Notes: a model not told the origin generated them from the sequence alone. A DNA stretch of 15,165 bases from Chloroflexota bacterium (GCA_013695575.1 JACDAF010000129.1:1-15165), one strand, 5' to 3'; counted from the first letter of the stretch, positions 7,064 to 13,396 are shown. Numbers and translations: made by a program.

Positions 7064-8244
7064 CCCGCGAGTCTCGCCGCGACGAGATCGACGGGCGTCC
7101 TTCGGCCACTCGCGTCGCGGACCGTGCGCTCGTCCACGACCTCGAGTGGCACGAGCTCGAGCCCCGCGTGCTCGGCCACGTCGCCGAGCGCTACCGCGAT
7201 CCCCTTCGCGCGAAGCGCGCGTGCGACCCGGAGCGCGGCACGGACGTCGCGGGACGGACGGAGGGTCACCAGCGGGCGCTCGTCGGCGACGCGCCAGCCG
7301 GACTGGTACAGCGCGAGGTGCAGGCGCGGGACCGGGATCGCGAAGCCGATCGCCGGGCGCGGCGTCCCGAACGAGAGGAGGAGCTCGTCGTACCGGCCGC
7401 CCGCCGCGACCGGGTAGCGCACCCCTTCCGAGAGCGCCTCGAAGACGATCCCCGTGTAGTACGGCAGGTCCGGGAGAAGGCCGACATTGGCCACGTAGGG
7501 CCCGTCTGAGCCATCGCCCGGGTAGAGCTCGCGGGCGAGCGCGATCGTCTCGGCGAGCTCAGCCGTTTCGGGGAGATCGGCGTCCGCCGGCATCCCACCG
7601 CGCGCGGCGAGCACGTGTCGCGCACGCGTGAGCGAGGGTCCGTCGAGCCCACCGGCGCCCGCGCGGGCGAGCGCTTCGACGACACGGCCCGCACGAAGTG
7701 CGGCGAGTACCTCATCGGTCGCCCCGGCGTCCAGCCCCGCGAGGAGGCGGCGGACGAGGCCCAGGTGACCGACTTCGATGGTCGCTCTCGTGAGGCCGCA
7801 GCGCGCGAGCGTCTCCGCCAGGAGCGCGAGCACCTCGGCATCCGCGACCAACCCGGAAACGCCCACGAGCTCCACGCCTGCCTGATCGTGCTGCCGCTCG
7901 GCGCCCAGCATCGCCGGCTCCTCCCGGAAGACCGCCCCGAAGTACGCGAGCCGCAGGGCGCCGGACGCGGTGGCATAGCGTTGCGCGACAAGGCGGGCGA
8001 CCGCCGTCGTCACGTCCGGACGGAGCACCACCAGCGCGCCGTCGCGATCCAGGAAGCGGATGAGCCGGTCCGCGCGCACCGGCAGGGTCGATGAGGCGTG
8101 CTCGACGACAGGCGGCTCGAGCGGCACGTAGCCGTGCAGCGCGAACGTCTCGCCGACGCTCCGCTCGATCGCGCGCAGCTCGCGCGCCTCCAGCGGGAGG
8201 ATGTCGCGGAAGCCTCGCGGTGGTGCGAGTGCCGGTCCGGTCAT
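7060..8244 (-). CDS. hisZ: ATP phosphoribosyltransferase regulatory subunit HisZ
   Basis: A 394-residue HisRS-like protein with no aminoacylation role. It has class II synthetase core motifs: 'PPRGFRDILPLEARELRAIERSV' at the N-terminus, 'LRPDVTTAVARLVA', motif 2 'YFGAVFREEP', 'QAGVELVG', and motif 3 'AAGGRYDELLLSFG....AIGFAI'. The C-terminal part lacks a full anticodon-binding domain. HisZ forms a hetero-octamer with short HisG, activates it and mediates histidine feedback. The start is ATG 8244, with AAGGAG at 8253-8248 just ahead of it. The same frame is open to 8289, but that part runs through the terminator hairpin. It is the first structural gene after the attenuator. Confidence 0.95.
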   Translation of the reverse strand: MTGPALAPPRGFRDILPLEARELRAIERSVGETFALHGYVPLEPPVVEHASSTLPVRADRLIRFLDRDGALVVLRPDVTTAVARLVAQRYATASGALRLAYFGAVFREEPAMLGAERQHDQAGVELVGVSGLVADAEVLALLAETLARCGLTRATIEVGHLGLVRRLLAGLDAGATDEVLAALRAGRVVEALARAGAGGLDGPSLTRARHVLAARGGMPADADLPETAELAETIALARELYPGDGSDGPYVANVGLLPDLPYYTGIVFEALSEGVRYPVAAGGRYDELLLSFGTPRPAIGFAIPVPRLHLALYQSGWRVADERPLVTLRPSRDVRAALRVARALRAKGIAVALGDVAEHAGLELVPLEVVDERTVRDASGRRTPVDLVAARLAG

Positions 8245-8247
8245 CTG

Positions 8248-8254
8248 CTCCTTC
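8248..8254 (-). promoter_or_regulatory. Ribosome-binding site of hisZ
   Basis: GAAGGAG lies three bases before the hisZ ATG and immediately after the U-rich end of the attenuator terminator. It is the strongest Shine-Dalgarno sequence seen near any his start and fixes the start at 8244 rather than further upstream. Confidence 0.75.
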
Positions 8255-8259
8255 AATAC

Positions 8260-8286
8260 AAAAGGCCTCCCTTCCCTGGGAGGCCT
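8260..8286 (-). terminator. Attenuator terminator hairpin in the hisZ leader
   Basis: On the minus strand AGGCCTCCC (8286-8278), a six-base loop AGGGAA (8277-8272) and GGGAGGCCT (8271-8263) form a perfect 9-bp stem followed by TTT-G-TATT. This is a rho-independent terminator shape inside a GC-rich genome, placed between the His-rich leader peptide and hisZ rather than at an operon end. Its 5' arm can instead pair with GGGAGGC at 8332-8326, so it can be switched off. The U-tract is short and interrupted by one G. Confidence 0.8.
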
Positions 8287-8388
8287 CACGGGTCCGCGAA
8301 ACAGCCTGTCTGCCTAGGTGCGCGCGCCTCCCCGATCGGCATCCCCGTGGTGCCGTGCGTGGACATGGGCGAGGTGGGCGGCGCGCAT
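8263..8388 (-). promoter_or_regulatory. Histidine attenuator: mutually exclusive 1:2, 2:3 and 3:4 pairings
   Basis: Four strands can be drawn by eye. Strand 1 is GCGCGCC (8386-8380), in the first codons of the leader peptide. Strand 2 is GGGAGGCGCGC (8332-8322). Strand 3 is GGCCTCCC (8285-8278). Strand 4 is GGGAGGCC (8271-8264). 1:2 pairs GCGCGCC with GGCGCGC (7 bp); 2:3 pairs GGGAGGC with GCCTCCC (7 bp, antiterminator); 3:4 is the 9-bp terminator. The tandem His codons 13-14 end 14 bases before strand 2. A ribosome stalled there leaves strand 2 free for 2:3, whereas one at the stop codon covers strand 2 and lets 3:4 form. Thermodynamics were not computed. Confidence 0.75.
8314..8388 (-). CDS. 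hisL: his operon leader peptide (attenuation)
   Basis: A 24-codon open reading frame with ATG at 8388 and TAG at 8316-8314. GGAGAG precedes the start closely. Five of residues 5-14 are histidine (H5, H8, H10, H13, H14; local sequence HLAHVHARHH), far above chance for this GC-rich DNA. The stop lies 27 bases before the terminator stem. This is the expected design of a histidine attenuator: when charged His-tRNA is scarce the ribosome stalls at the His codons and leaves the downstream strand free to form an antiterminator. Enteric HisL has seven consecutive His; here they are interspersed. Its function is inferred from codon content, position and the pairing described in the attenuator entry. 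Confidence 0.82.
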   Translation of the reverse strand: MRAAHLAHVHARHHGDADRGGART

Positions 8389-8408
8389 CTCTCCGTGAAG
8401 CCTAGCAG

Positions 8409-8440
8409 GGTCAGGCCGCGTTCCCCTCGCGCGGCTGGCC
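8409..8440 (-). terminator. Imperfect GC hairpin between the dehydratase gene and the his leader
   Basis: GCCGCG (8415-8420) and CGCGGC (8430-8435) form a 6-bp stem with a 9-base loop, extended by CA/TG and GG/CC pairs around a bulge and a mismatch. It begins 24 bases after the dehydratase stop. There is no U-tract, so it is a weak candidate terminator or a processing structure. No convincing promoter for the his operon was found in the 76-base gap, so read-through from the dehydratase gene is possible. Confidence 0.35.
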
Positions 8441-8464
8441 GAGGAGCTTTCGCTCATGTCGCCC

Positions 8465-10504
8465 CTACGCGCCGCCGAAGCGGTCGGGATCCCACTCGAG
8501 GCCGAGCTCGCCAGGCGGCCCGATGTACCCGAGGAGCGCCGATGCCGCGACGACGACCGGACTCGCGAGATAGCCCTCGCCGCCGATCCCCATCCGGTTC
8601 TGCCAGTTCCGGTTGAAGGACGTGATCGCGCGCTCACCCGGACCGAGCGCGTCCCGGCCCTGGCCGAAGCACGGTCCGCACCAGGACTCGCGGATCTCGC
8701 CCCCGGCGTCGCGGAACACCGCCGCGATGGAGCGCCCCCCGAGGCGTGGCTCGGGATCCTCGATGTCCTGCTTCACGCCCCCGGACCCTGGGAAGATCAC
8801 GAACTCCCTCGCCGCGTGCGAGAACCCGCGCGACCGCGCTGCGTCGATGACGAGGGCCGCCTCGAGCAGATCGTCGTACCCGCCGTTCGTGCACGAGCCG
8901 ATGAGCGCCTTGTCGAAGGTGATGCGCTCTTTCGCGACTTCGTCCGCTGGGAACGCGTTTCCCGGGCTGAAGGGCTTCGCGACGAACGGCGCGAGCTCCC
9001 CCAGGTCCAGCTCCTCGTCGATCTCGTACCGCGCGCCGGCTCCCGGCGCGACGCGTGGGTACGGCAGGTCGGTCCAGCCCTTCTGCGCGTACCACGCGTA
9101 GGTGATGTCATCGGGAGCGAAGATGCCACTCATCGCCTCACCCTCGGCCATCATGTTCGCGATCGTGTTCCGGTAGGAGAGCGGCAGCTGCAGCCCCGCG
9201 TCCACGAACTCGACGCTCATGCCCTGTGACTGCTTCGGTCCCCAGCGGCGCAGCAGTGCCAAGACGACATCCTTGCCGCTCACCCACGGTAGGAGCTTCC
9301 CGGTGAAGCGGACGCGCCGCTGCTTCGCGCACGTGAAGTAGACGTACCCGGTCGCCCAGCCGAAGCCGAGCGTCGTCGAGCCGACGCCGATGCCGACGGC
9401 GCCGTACGCGCCGTACGCGCGGCTGTGCGAGTCGGCGCCGGGGATGAACGCGCCGGGCATCACGAGTCCCTGCTCCGGGAAGTAGAAGTGGAAGATCCCG
9501 TCGCCCGGCGTCGCGTAGTACGGCCGCTCGATGCGGTGCTTGGTCGCGAACTGGCGCCCGATGGAGGTCTGCTTGTCGTCGGCGTCCTTCCCGGTGAACA
9601 CGAAGTGGTCGTTCGCCACCGCGGCCTGGCGCGGGAAGATCGTGCTCCCGCCGGTGATGCGGTCGAACGTGTAGATGGAGAAGGGCGCGGTGCCGTCGGA
9701 CGCGGGGAGCAGGTCCGCGTACACGCGCAGTGTCGCCCCCGGTCGTACGTCGGCATCCTTGTCCACGCGGTGGGCCCAGACGATCTGCTCGGTCGCCGTG
9801 AGGCCGCGCGCCGTCTCGGCGTCGGGCCACTCGACGCGCGGCGCGCGCCGGACGGACTCCGGGAATTCGCGCCGTCCGAGCGCGAAGATGCCGCCGCTCC
9901 GGCGGATCTCATCCTCCTTCGGCGTGAGCGGGACCGGGTCGTACGTCTTGCCTTGTGTCTCGTTCACGAGCTGCCTCCCGTCCGGGTCAAAGGCGAAAGT
10001 GTCGCCGTCGCGCGCATCCGCCACGGCCTCGGGGCTCTGCACGACGTGCAGTCCGAGGTTGAACGCGTTGCGCCGGAAGATGTCGCCCATGCTCTGCCCG
10101 CACACGACCACGAGCTCGAGGCCCCGCTCCTCGGCGACGGCCTTCAGCCCGGCCGGACTCATCTCGCGCGAGCTGCCGATGGCGAACCGGTCTCCCGCGA
10201 CGACGAAAGTCTCGCCAGCGTGAACGCGCGCGCGAAAGTCCGGCATGAGGTACCGGAACGAGCCCGCCTTCCACCGCTCGTCAAGGGTCTCGAGGCTCTC
10301 GGACACGCAGTCGGTGGCCGGGGTGATCTGGTCCGTGTCGATCGCGTCGAGCTTCCGCCCGGGCCGCCTGGGATCCCAGAAGATGAGCGCCTTGCCGCGG
10401 ATCATCCGCGCGCTGCGGCCGTGATCGCGCGCTTCGGGGGCGGCCGTGATGGCCGCGGCAGCCACGCCGGGCCAGAGGCGTGCGGGCTCGATACGTTGGC
10501 TCAT
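8465..10504 (-). CDS. Aconitase-family dehydratase, one-chain LeuD-LeuC fusion in swivel-first order
   Basis: A 679-residue protein carrying both parts of an isopropylmalate dehydratase/aconitase. Residues about 34-200 are the small swivel domain: 'DTDQITPA' at 56-63, 'GSSREMSPAGLKA', 'CGQSMGDIFRRNAFNLGL'. From about 260 follows the large domain: 'TEQIVWAHR', 'PGDGIFHFYFPEQGLVMPG', 'GADSHSRAYGAYGAVGIGVG', and the [4Fe-4S] cysteines Cys538 ('IGSCTNGGYDD'), Cys609 and Cys612 ('WCGPCFGQG'), then 'SFNRNWQNRMG'. Such enzymes isomerise 2- to 3-isopropylmalate, citrate to isocitrate, or homologues. Usual fusions place the large part first; here the small domain leads, as in AcnB but without the AcnB HEAT-like domain. 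ATG 10504 is used; ATG 10405 (MIRGKALIFWD) begins exactly at the swivel domain and is as likely. Neither has a clear ribosome-binding site. Confidence 0.88.
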   Translation of the reverse strand: MSQRIEPARLWPGVAAAAITAAPEARDHGRSARMIRGKALIFWDPRRPGRKLDAIDTDQITPATDCVSESLETLDERWKAGSFRYLMPDFRARVHAGETFVVAGDRFAIGSSREMSPAGLKAVAEERGLELVVVCGQSMGDIFRRNAFNLGLHVVQSPEAVADARDGDTFAFDPDGRQLVNETQGKTYDPVPLTPKEDEIRRSGGIFALGRREFPESVRRAPRVEWPDAETARGLTATEQIVWAHRVDKDADVRPGATLRVYADLLPASDGTAPFSIYTFDRITGGSTIFPRQAAVANDHFVFTGKDADDKQTSIGRQFATKHRIERPYYATPGDGIFHFYFPEQGLVMPGAFIPGADSHSRAYGAYGAVGIGVGSTTLGFGWATGYVYFTCAKQRRVRFTGKLLPWVSGKDVVLALLRRWGPKQSQGMSVEFVDAGLQLPLSYRNTIANMMAEGEAMSGIFAPDDITYAWYAQKGWTDLPYPRVAPGAGARYEIDEELDLGELAPFVAKPFSPGNAFPADEVAKERITFDKALIGSCTNGGYDDLLEAALVIDAARSRGFSHAAREFVIFPGSGGVKQDIEDPEPRLGGRSIAAVFRDAGGEIRESWCGPCFGQGRDALGPGERAITSFNRNWQNRMGIGGEGYLASPVVVAASALLGYIGPPGELGLEWDPDRFGGA

Positions 10505-10591
10505 GGGCCTAGTGTGCGCGCGGCCGGTCAGCGCGTGCTGTCGCCACGCCACCGAGGCGCATCGTCCTCTGACCGCGCATCATGCGCAGCG

Positions 10592-11353
10592 ATGGCCGCC
10601 GTCCGTGTCTTCACCCGCCCCGGCTGAAGCAGCTGTGCGATGACGAAAGCGTGGCTTTCGCGCCAGGGCGTTCCATTCGAAGAGCTGGACGTCGAGAGCG
10701 ACCCGGAGGCCTTGGCCGAGCTGCGCTCGCGTGGCCTGCGCAGCACGCCAGCCGTGGTCATCGGCGACCGCGCGATGACGGGGTGGAACCCCGGGCAGCT
10801 CGCGGCCCTCGTCGGCATCGCCTACGAGGAGCGCACCGGCACGCCGGAGCAGCTGCTGTCGACGATCCGCACCATCCTCGAGGCATCGCTCCGAGCCGTC
10901 CGCCAGGTGCCCGACGATAGGCTCGCACTCCGCTCGCCCGACCGCGACAGGCCGCTCCGCGAGCTCGCGCACCACATCTTCCGCGTGATCGAGGTGAGCG
11001 TGGACGCGGACGTCCTCGGCATCTTCCCCGCGAACACCTGGCTCGCGCCCGGCGACGTACCGGCGCACGACTCCGCCGAGCGCATCGCCCGCTTCGGCGA
11101 GACCGTGAAGGCGAAGTTCGACGGCTGGTACCGCGGCACGGAGTCCGATCCCGCACGCTTCACGCGGACGATCGACGCCGATGTGGGGCCGCGCACGTTG
11201 GCTCAGGTCCTCGAGCGCACCCGACTGCACGCCGGGCAGCACCTCCGCCAGCTCTACGTGTTCCTGAGCTGGTGCTCAGTGGAGCCTGAGGTGCCGCTCA
11301 GCCTCCAGGAGCTTCGGCGGATGGGCCTCGACCTGCCAGACGAGACGTTCTAA
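10592..11353 (+). CDS. Glutaredoxin-DinB fusion, probable selenoprotein (in-frame TGA at codon 12)
   Basis: From ATG 10592 the frame reads M-A-A-V-R-V-F-T-R-P-G, then TGA (10625-10627), then S-S-C-A-M-T-K-A-W-L. It continues open to TAA 11351-11353, 253 residues if TGA is selenocysteine. The TGA sits exactly where glutaredoxin/NrdH-type proteins have the first Cys of CxxC, giving U12-S-S-C15. The rest of the fold follows: 'VPFEELDVESD', the cis-Pro 'RSTPAVVIGD' (T52-P53) and 'GWNPGQL'. Residues about 85-245 are a DinB/YfiT-like four-helix domain with its metal-binding His set (His127/128 and HAGQH, His213/217). A thiol (seleno)redox role coupled to a DinB-type transferase is inferred. Starting at ATG 10640, as an automatic caller would, removes the active site. 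An authentic nonsense mutation is the alternative. It is divergent from the dehydratase gene, 87 bases away. Confidence 0.85.
10644..10660 (+). promoter_or_regulatory. SECIS-like hairpin just after the in-frame TGA
   Basis: CGAAAGC (10644-10650) and GCTTTCG (10654-10660) form a perfect 7-bp stem with the loop GTG (10651-10653). GCG at 10637-10639 can pair with CGC at 10660-10662 or nearby, extending the base across a bulge. The apical loop begins 23 bases after the TGA and has G in its first position. Both agree with what is known of bacterial SECIS elements, which lie inside the coding region roughly 16-37 bases after UGA. Binding by SelB is inferred. Confidence 0.7.
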
Positions 11354-11458
11354 GGGCACCTACTCGGCTGCGCGTCGCCTAGCACTGCGGCTTGGTCAAG
11401 CGCATCTGTGCGCCGCCACATCGCGCTGTCATGCGAGAAGAACACCGCGACGGGGTCG

Positions 11459-11497
11459 GCGCGACGATGTCCTCGAGCGCGAGCATTGTCAGGGCGC
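11459..11497. terminator. Imperfect hairpin between convergent genes
   Basis: GCGC (11459-11462) pairs with GCGC (11494-11497), GACGATG (11463-11469) with CATTGTC (11484-11490, one G-U), and CTCG (11472-11475) with CGAG (11480-11483) around loop AGCG, with small bulges between. It lies in the 152-base gap between the convergent ends of the glutaredoxin-DinB gene and the PIN toxin gene, so it could stop transcription from either side. No U-tract follows on either strand. Nothing else was recognised in this gap. Confidence 0.4.
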
Positions 11498-11505
11498 GCC
11501 GTGAG

Positions 11506-11895
11506 CTACCAGACGACCTTGACGCCGTAGGCGCCGAGCTTGCGGTCCGCGGTGACCAGATGCAGGTCATCGACGATTGCCTGAGCCACGAGGAGCCGGT
11601 CGAACGGATCCCGGTGCACGGTCGGGAGTGCGGCGACCCGGAGCGCGTGTCGCACGTGGACCGGGAGCGGCTGGAACGCGTGCCGTTCCATCTCATCGGG
11701 AAGACTCCTCTCGATCTCGGCCACACCAGGATCGAGACGACCGAGACTCGCCTTGATGGCGATCTCCCATACGCTCGCGGCGCTGACGAGGACTTCGTTG
11801 TCCTCGTCCTCGGTGGCTCGTCGAGCCCGCCGTGACAGCCGCTCAGGCGCAGTCAAAGCCCACAGGAACGCGTGCGTGTCGAGGAGCACCTTCAT
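11506..11895 (-). CDS. vapC: PIN-domain ribonuclease toxin (VapC-like)
   Basis: A 129-residue PIN-domain protein. The acidic metal-binding residues are visible: Asp6 in 'VLLDTHAFLWAL', Glu44 in 'ASVWEIAIKASLGRL', Asp96/Asp99 in 'HRDPFDRLLVAQA' and Asp117 in 'VTADRKLG'. Known VapC toxins of this subgroup are Mg-dependent endoribonucleases that cut tRNA or rRNA and are held inactive by their antitoxin. The ATG overlaps the antitoxin stop by four bases, the usual antitoxin-first arrangement. Length and C-terminus look complete, so it appears intact. The RNA target cannot be predicted. Confidence 0.93.
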   Translation of the reverse strand: MKVLLDTHAFLWALTAPERLSRRARRATEDEDNEVLVSAASVWEIAIKASLGRLDPGVAEIERSLPDEMERHAFQPLPVHVRHALRVAALPTVHRDPFDRLLVAQAIVDDLHLVTADRKLGAYGVKVVW

Positions 11896-12125
11896 CCGCC
11901 AAGGGCTCGGCGGATGTCCTCGGGAAGTGGAGCGTCGAAATCGTCGTGGATCACGATCTTGCCGCGCGCGAGACCGAGCTTGCGGCGACGGATCGGGTGC
12001 GTCAGGCCGACGAGTTTCGCGACCGGGCGTCCGGCCTTCGCGATCACGATCTCCTCACCTTCGACCGCGCGGGCGATCAGGCGCGACAGGTGAGTCTTGG
12101 CCTCGTGGATGTTCACCGTCTTCAT
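11892..12125 (-). CDS. vapB: Phd/YefM-type antitoxin of the VapC pair
   Basis: A 77-residue antitoxin beginning 'MKTVNIHEAKTHLSRL', the hallmark N-terminus of Phd/YefM DNA-binding antitoxins, followed by 'EGEEIVIAKAGRPVAKLV'. The C-terminal part ('IHDDFDAPLPEDIRRALGG') is the toxin-wrapping segment commonly seen in partners of PIN toxins. ATG 12125 gives the canonical N-terminus; GTG 12134 adds three residues. It neutralises the toxin and, as a complex, usually represses its own promoter, which fits the inverted repeat directly upstream. Confidence 0.92.
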   Translation of the reverse strand: MKTVNIHEAKTHLSRLIARAVEGEEIVIAKAGRPVAKLVGLTHPIRRRKLGLARGKIVIHDDFDAPLPEDIRRALGG

Positions 12126-12134
12126 ATCGGCCAC

Positions 12135-12163
12135 ATCTTGACTAGGTAGATGGACTAAGTCAA
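12135..12163 (-). promoter_or_regulatory. Putative promoter and operator of the toxin-antitoxin pair
   Basis: On the minus strand TTGACT (12163-12158) is a near-consensus -35 box. After a 17-base spacer comes CAAGAT (12140-12135), a weak -10 box. The -35 hexamer is also the left arm of an inverted repeat TTGACTTAG - N9 - CTAGTCAA (12163-12138), a likely operator for antitoxin autoregulation. The antitoxin ATG follows nine bases after the -10 box, which would make the transcript nearly leaderless and agrees with the absent ribosome-binding site. Confidence 0.5.
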
Positions 12164-12169
12164 CGACGC

Positions 12170-13384
12170 TCAGGGTGTGGCGGCGTCACTGAGCTCCTCG
12201 TCGGTCAACATGCGATCCGAGCTCTTGGCGAGCTCGAAGATCCGTGCGACGCGCTCGGGGGTGGCCACGAAGCCGTGCTGCTCGAGCCAGAACACCACGT
12301 TGGACTGCCCGCTCATCGGCCCGACCTCGATACGCTGCTCGCGCCCGACGACGGACGCCGGGACGCCGCTGTACACGAGGTCCGCGAGCTCGCGGTCGCC
12401 GCGGCGTAGCGCCTTCACCACCGCGGCCGCGTGCACGCCGGTCCCGGTGCGGAAGGCATCCGCGCCGAGCGCCGGGTAATTGGCGGGGATCGGCACACCG
12501 CAGTGCTCGGACACGAGCGCCGTGTACTCAACGAGCGGCGTGAGGTCGGTGTCGATGAGCCCCCAGAGGCGCAGGTTGACGAGCAGCTGGTCCATCGCGG
12601 AGTTGCCGACGCGCTCGCCGATGCCGAGGGCGCAGCCGTGGACGCGGTCGGCGATGGCCGTGGCGGCGAGCGCGTTGGTCGTGCCAAGTCCGCGGTCGTT
12701 GTGCCCGTGGTAGTCAAGCTTCACGGCGCGGCCCTTGATGATCTCGTCGCGCACGAACGAGAGGACGTTGCGCACTCCCTCCGGCGTCGCATGGCCGACG
12801 GTATCGGACACGCACACGCGTCCAGCGCCGCAGCCGATCGCCGCCTCGTACAGCTTCACGAGCGTCTCGGGATCGGCGCGCGTCGTGTCCTCGGTCACGA
12901 ACATGACCGGCAGCCCCGCCTTCGTCAGCGCGGTGACCGACTCCTCGACGCTCCGCAGCATGGTGTCGAGCGACCAGTCCTCCGCGAAGCGGCGGATCGG
13001 GCTCGAGCCGATGAACGCACAGGACTCGATGGCCACTCCCGCTTCGACCGACGCCTCGATCGCAGCCCGCACGTCCTGAGGGTGCGTGCGGATGGCCTGG
13101 TTCGGCCGGAGGCGGCGAAGCTTCGTCGTCTCCTTCGCGAGCGCGACGATCGCGGCGCGCGCATGTGGTGACGCGCCGGGCAGGCCGATGTCGGCGCTGT
13201 CGATCCCGAGCGCGTCCATGAGGTGGAGCAGGCGCTTTTTCACCTCGAGCGGCGGGTTCCTCACCGAAGGGCCCTGGAGCCCGTCGCGCAGCGTCTCGTC
13301 GTCCAGCTCCACAGCGCGGTAGTCAGCGCGCGCGGCGCGGCCGTCCCGGTTCCAGTCGTATATGAGTCCGGCCAGGTCGCTCAT
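12170..13384 (-). CDS. LeuA-like acyl-transferring synthase (2-isopropylmalate/homocitrate synthase family)
   Basis: A 404-residue DRE-TIM metallolyase. 'ELDDETLRDGLQGPS' carries the catalytic Arg33-Asp34, 'EDTTRAD' the mid-barrel block, and 'DYHGHNDRGLGTTNALAA' the metal ligands His226 and His228. 'HGCALGIGERVGN' follows, then 'TGTGVHAAAVVKAL'. Such enzymes condense acetyl-CoA with a 2-oxo acid; classical LeuA makes 2-isopropylmalate. The C-terminal LeuA regulatory domain is missing (LeuA is about 500 residues), so leucine feedback through that domain is not expected. Homocitrate, citramalate or Re-citrate synthase are alternatives. A strong GGAGGA (13396-13391) sits six bases before the ATG. 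It lies 55 bases after the lipoprotein gene on the same strand. Confidence 0.85.
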   Translation of the reverse strand: MSDLAGLIYDWNRDGRAARADYRAVELDDETLRDGLQGPSVRNPPLEVKKRLLHLMDALGIDSADIGLPGASPHARAAIVALAKETTKLRRLRPNQAIRTHPQDVRAAIEASVEAGVAIESCAFIGSSPIRRFAEDWSLDTMLRSVEESVTALTKAGLPVMFVTEDTTRADPETLVKLYEAAIGCGAGRVCVSDTVGHATPEGVRNVLSFVRDEIIKGRAVKLDYHGHNDRGLGTTNALAATAIADRVHGCALGIGERVGNSAMDQLLVNLRLWGLIDTDLTPLVEYTALVSEHCGVPIPANYPALGADAFRTGTGVHAAAVVKALRRGDRELADLVYSGVPASVVGREQRIEVGPMSGQSNVVFWLEQHGFVATPERVARIFELAKSSDRMLTDEELSDAATP

Positions 13385-13390
13385 CGGCGG

Positions 13391-13396
13391 TCCTCC
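13391..13396 (-). promoter_or_regulatory. Strong ribosome-binding site of the LeuA-like gene
   Basis: GGAGGA six bases before ATG 13384. It is a clear Shine-Dalgarno match in a region where most genes rely on stop-start overlaps, and it supports the chosen start. Confidence 0.7.

Noticed and set aside
8341..8360. Plus-strand CGTGGTGCCGTG resembling the T-box sequence TGGTACCGCG
   Set aside because: It lies on the strand opposite to the his genes, no plus-strand gene follows, and on the minus strand it simply encodes the His-rich part of the leader peptide.
10505..10591. Short minus-strand ORF before the dehydratase as a possible leucine leader peptide
   Set aside because: It has only one Leu codon and no terminator or alternative hairpins follow, so attenuation is not supported.
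9425..10627. 400-codon plus-strand frame opposite the dehydratase ending at the TGA
   Set aside because: Only its last 11 codons (from ATG 10592) make protein sense, as the start of the selenoprotein; the rest is antisense to the dehydratase domains.
10640..11353. ATG 10640 as the start of the glutaredoxin-DinB gene
   Set aside because: It would begin inside the first glutaredoxin helix and drop the first strand and the active site, while the in-frame sequence upstream of the TGA continues the fold perfectly.
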